Shown piece after piece: positions 61,336-64,000 of a DNA stretch of 64,000 nucleotides. Source of the stretch: Norana najaformis (lineage: Eukaryota; Annelida; Clitellata; Crassiclitellata; Hormogastridae). The position numbers were made by a program, and so were the translations under genes. The stretch is taken from contig OZ029919.1 in assembly GCA_964023275.1 (NCBI GenBank), positions 8,418,714 through 8,482,713 on the forward strand, written 5' to 3'. Numbering within the stretch: position 1 is the stretch's first letter; every line of letters begins with the position of its first letter. The notes below the pieces were generated by a model that saw only the letters and a program-made list of their open reading frames with translations, searched no databases and had not been told where the DNA came from.

Positions 61336-62536
61336 CACCGTTTATATACACGGAATATCTATCTGCTTTCCTTTATAAAGCTCTAGTGAGTTATAAACTG
61401 CTGCTTTGCCTGTAGATTTCCACCACTCTTGCTGAAAATGCCTAACAAGTATTCCTGCAGATATCCACGATTATTCATATGATACATATATGTATTTGTA
61501 TGTGAATATGTGCATATAAATGTATGTATCTTTAATAGATCAATACAAAATACATGTACATGCTCTGCATGTTTCGTTTGCAAATTCATCAAGAATCAAC
61601 AGAGGAGACTTGTTGCATTGCTCGACAGCTTTAATCTGCTATGCAGCACGTTCCGTTCCGCTAATGATACACATTCATCCACACCTGACCAAGCATGATA
61701 CTCTCCTTTTAAATATAATTACACATATTATATCATCAAGTCAGCTGAAAAACATTTCAACGTACAATTGGTGTCAATCCTTCCAAAAATGACTTTTTCA
61801 ATGCCACCTGCGAAGGAATGACCCACGAAACTGGAATAGCAGTTTACTCTTTTGTCCACATTTACATGTTTATTTTTTACAGTCTGTTTATTAATTTATC
61901 AGTAACTTTACTCGTTCGCATTATGGTACACAATATTACATTACATTTAGTTACATATAAAATGCAGTTTCCTTTATATTTGCCAAGCAGTCTTCTTGCC
62001 ATTTTCAACAATTTTTCTCATCGGAATTTATGTCATGCATTTGCTGTTCTCTACAAAAATCTATATAATAATAGGCTTAGACAGTTGTACAGTCTGGTTG
62101 TATGTGATGGTGAACAATGGTGCTATCTGGCGAATAATATGAGAACAAGAATGGTTGTTTAGAAAAGGCGATATGCTGGGGTCAAGTTCTCAACATCTGG
62201 ACATCTTTGGCAATTGCTTTCTGGCCTCTAGCTAATGAAGAGCAACAGGGAATTCCCCCAGAAATTACATTTGCGCATTAGAGTCAGTTTGGTTATTACA
62301 ATCAGAACCTTTGTTCCAAAGTGTGTACTCTGTAACCTCAATTCCTCATCGTTTCGTTATTGTTCTTTATACACTATTCTACAACATAATCAGAAATAAC
62401 AAAATCCTACTCTAATAGGTCCGGCAGCCTGCGCAGTACTTTATCAGTTAGAAATGCCTCTTCAGAACTGACTGACCCCTTGAAATGACTTGCAGGGGCA
62501 GCCTGGTGACCGTTTTGACCGACTGACCACCACCAC
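61336..62536. other. Intergenic, 3' of the lectin gene
   Basis: AT-rich, no gene recognised. TTTATT words at about 61868 and 61888 could be minus-strand AATAAA polyadenylation signals of the lectin gene, but this is weak. Confidence 0.4.
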
Positions 62537-62769
62537 TCAGTGCCTGGCACCTCTGGAACGGCGATGGGGGGTACGTGGCAACTGAACACAAATATACTTC
62601 ATTTTAATGTTATCACACGACTTGCTCATGAACTCCATGCGAGGACCAACCAAGACGCACTGGCTGTATTTGCACTTGGTGCACGGGTGATTGGCACGCC
62701 AGTTGTAGTAACGTAGGGGGCTCGAATCCGTGTACTGCCAGGTTGGTCCTTCATTCCTCTTGTGCAAGC
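62537..62769 (-). CDS. Lectin final exon
   Basis: The acceptor GTTACAG|GC is phase 1. It encodes the second half of the domain with cysteines in HPCTKCKYSQC, SCDN and YICV, and a short basic tail before the stop. Two extra cysteines in the long loop (PCTKC) may form a local disulphide. Confidence 0.88.
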
Positions 62770-64000
62770 CTGTAACAGAAACCATACTATATTATATTCT
62801 TACAAAATATCAATGTCTTGGTGATACAAACATACTAACTATTTACCTCAATCAGTTACTCGGCTAATCACTGATTGTACCATCAGTCAGGTAACCAGCT
62901 GATTATATCTTTAATGTCTTCATAATTACACTGGTTATCTTTTCCAGACTGGGTCCAGTTTAAAGTTACTGTTTTCGTATACAAGGTGCTTCATGGTCTA
63001 GCACCAAGTTACCTTGCCGACTTATGCTTTCCAATCACACTTAGTCCCACCAGGGCAAATTTAAGATCAGCTTCCTCTGGCCGTTTTAACCAACTTACCA
63101 AAAATACTTGTGGCTATCATTCCTTTTTGCACACTGCTCCTTTTCTGTGGAATTCACTACCACCAGCTTTGCGGGCCCTTTTCTTTCTTTCTCTTACCTC
63201 ATTTGGCAAACAACTGAAGATTTATCTATTTCCAGCTACCTGCGCTCTGAAGCGAATTCATAAATTAGTCTGATATAAGAATTTGATTAATAATAACAAT
63301 AATAACAATAGTTACAAAAATTCCATTTACATCACCCTAACTAGAAGTAATTTTACATTAAAAGTCATTTTTAAACAAGCCCAGCAATCCTTGCCTATCC
63401 AGAACTGTGACTGGTCATTAAGACTCCAAAGCCAGGTGAGGTGGTCGAATGACTGGATGTGGGTCAGATGACCTCCATCCTTCTGGCAGGCAGCCTCTGC
63501 TTCAGCCCACGTCAGACGGACAGAACTGGCCATGAAGCAGACACTGTTGTACGATGTCCAGCCTACGAAAATTCAAAACTGCCTACACTTATGACAACAA
63601 CTTTTACAGATGCACATATTTTTACTCTGTGAAACACTGGAATGTGACTATAAGAATACCTCAGAAGCCCCATTAAACATACTGTTTCTCAAAAAAGTAA
63701 GGTATGTATACTGTTTAAAAAATATAGGAAACATATTGTTTATCGAAAAAATATGCTAAACATGTCATTTCTCAAAAAAGTAAGCTATGCATACTGTTTC
63801 TCAAAAAAGTAAGCTAGGTATACTGTTTAAAAAAAATATAGGAAACATTGTTTATCAAAAAAATATGCTAAACATGTCATTTCTCAAAAAGTAAGCTAAA
63901 CATATTGTTTTGCTAGAAAGCAATCGAAAACAGGTTGATGGACAAAGGCTGCCATACCCGCAGGGCAGAACGTTTTCTGACCCTCTTGAAGGAACGGCAC
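62537..64000 (-). CDS. C-type lectin-domain protein (last three exons; 5' end off window)
   Basis: Three exons join in phase: 63958-64000, 63395-63562 and 62537-62769, ending at a TGA. The product starts in ...KTFCPAGWTSYNSVCF and follows the C-type lectin fold: the long helix WAEAEAACQKDGGHLTHI, the FWIGL core strand, RYYNW, and CDNIKMKYICV as the closing strand. A basic tail of about 14 residues (PRTPHRRSRGARH) follows. The calcium/sugar motifs EPN or QPD and WND are not present, so classical sugar binding is unlikely. A signal peptide would be off the window. Confidence 0.87.
62930..63275 (+). mobile_element. LINE reverse-transcriptase C-terminal fragment in the lectin intron
   Basis: The plus strand encodes HWLSFPDW, YKVLHGLAPSYLADLCFPIT and FLWNSLPPALRA, the hallmark end of CR1/L2/RTE-type ORF2 (HGLAPSYL ... 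LWNSLP). It lies antisense in the intron and ends in an AAT run. Confidence 0.85.
63395..63562 (-). CDS. Lectin exon with GC donor
   Basis: The acceptor TTCGTAG|GC and donor GGATAG|GCAAGG are both phase 1. The GC donor is needed to join QFWIG to LHKRNEGPTWQYTD, an uninterrupted lectin core; no GT fits the frame there. Confidence 0.87.
63660..63910. repeat. Minisatellite beside the lectin exon
   Basis: Units built of CATACTGTTTCTCAAAAAAG, TAAGCTA and AAAAATATAGGAAACAT repeat several times, filling most of the intron between the first two lectin exons seen here. Confidence 0.85.
63958..64000 (-). CDS. Lectin exon (partial, right edge)
   Basis: The frame giving EGQKTFCPAG ends at donor GCGG|GTATGG in phase 1 and joins WTSYNSVCF of the next exon, producing the standard CP-x-GW start of a C-type lectin domain. 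The upstream part lies off the window. Confidence 0.8.

Overview
The window is animal nuclear DNA. Its protein-coding exons are short to medium, all on the minus strand, bounded by GT-AG (twice GC-AG) splice sites, and set in AT-rich introns full of microsatellites, minisatellites, tRNA-derived SINE pieces and decayed LINE 3' ends, many ending in a GGCGCTATATAAAT-like tail. A neurexin backbone, a chymotrypsin-fold secreted protein and a C-type lectin point to a bilaterian invertebrate. A marine lophotrochozoan such as a mollusc is my best guess, but no sequence here proves the phylum.

Three genes can be assembled. (1) At 412-49759 a 24-exon gene reads right to left and runs off the left edge. 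Every splice junction is phase-consistent, giving at least 3,315 codons without a stop. The order is: signal peptide, LNS/LamG, EGF-like, six concanavalin-type LamG modules, LNS, LNS, EGF, LNS, LNS, EGF, LNS, Pro/Thr-rich stalk, one membrane span, a roughly 350-residue Gly/Ala- then Gln/Gly/Tyr-rich cytoplasmic stretch, and WD40-type repeats. Without the six extra modules and the cytoplasmic part this is the canonical alpha-neurexin ectodomain (LNS1-EGF-LNS2-LNS3-EGF-LNS4-LNS5-EGF-LNS6-TM). It therefore looks like a neurexin-family receptor with an inserted lectin-like array and a WD40 tail in place of the short PDZ-binding tail of neurexins. (2) At 52956-58425 a complete six-exon secreted chymotrypsin-fold gene (285 residues) has lost two of its three catalytic residues (His to Gln, Ser to Phe), so it is a serine protease homologue. 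(3) At 62537-64000 lie the last three exons of a C-type lectin-domain gene whose 5' end is off the right edge.

The first intron of the large gene (about 19.5 kb, 29439-48993) holds most of the mobile-element debris. It also holds a CpG-rich block at about 39.0-40.1 kb with one signal-peptide-encoding exon on the minus strand (38941-39218), either the start of a nested gene or an alternative first exon. The same intron contains a foldback element with about 94 % identical arms (42390-42802). Downstream of the large gene's start, 49760-52955 is intergenic and carries a short hAT-like MITE with near-perfect 8-bp target duplications. Between the protease homologue and the lectin, 58426-62536 holds a 48-bp minisatellite and little else.

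Limits: exon borders were set by eye from splice consensus, reading frame and domain continuity. Repeat copy numbers and percent identities are approximate. Coordinates may be off by one base in places. Orthology, expression and repeat families were not tested by any search.
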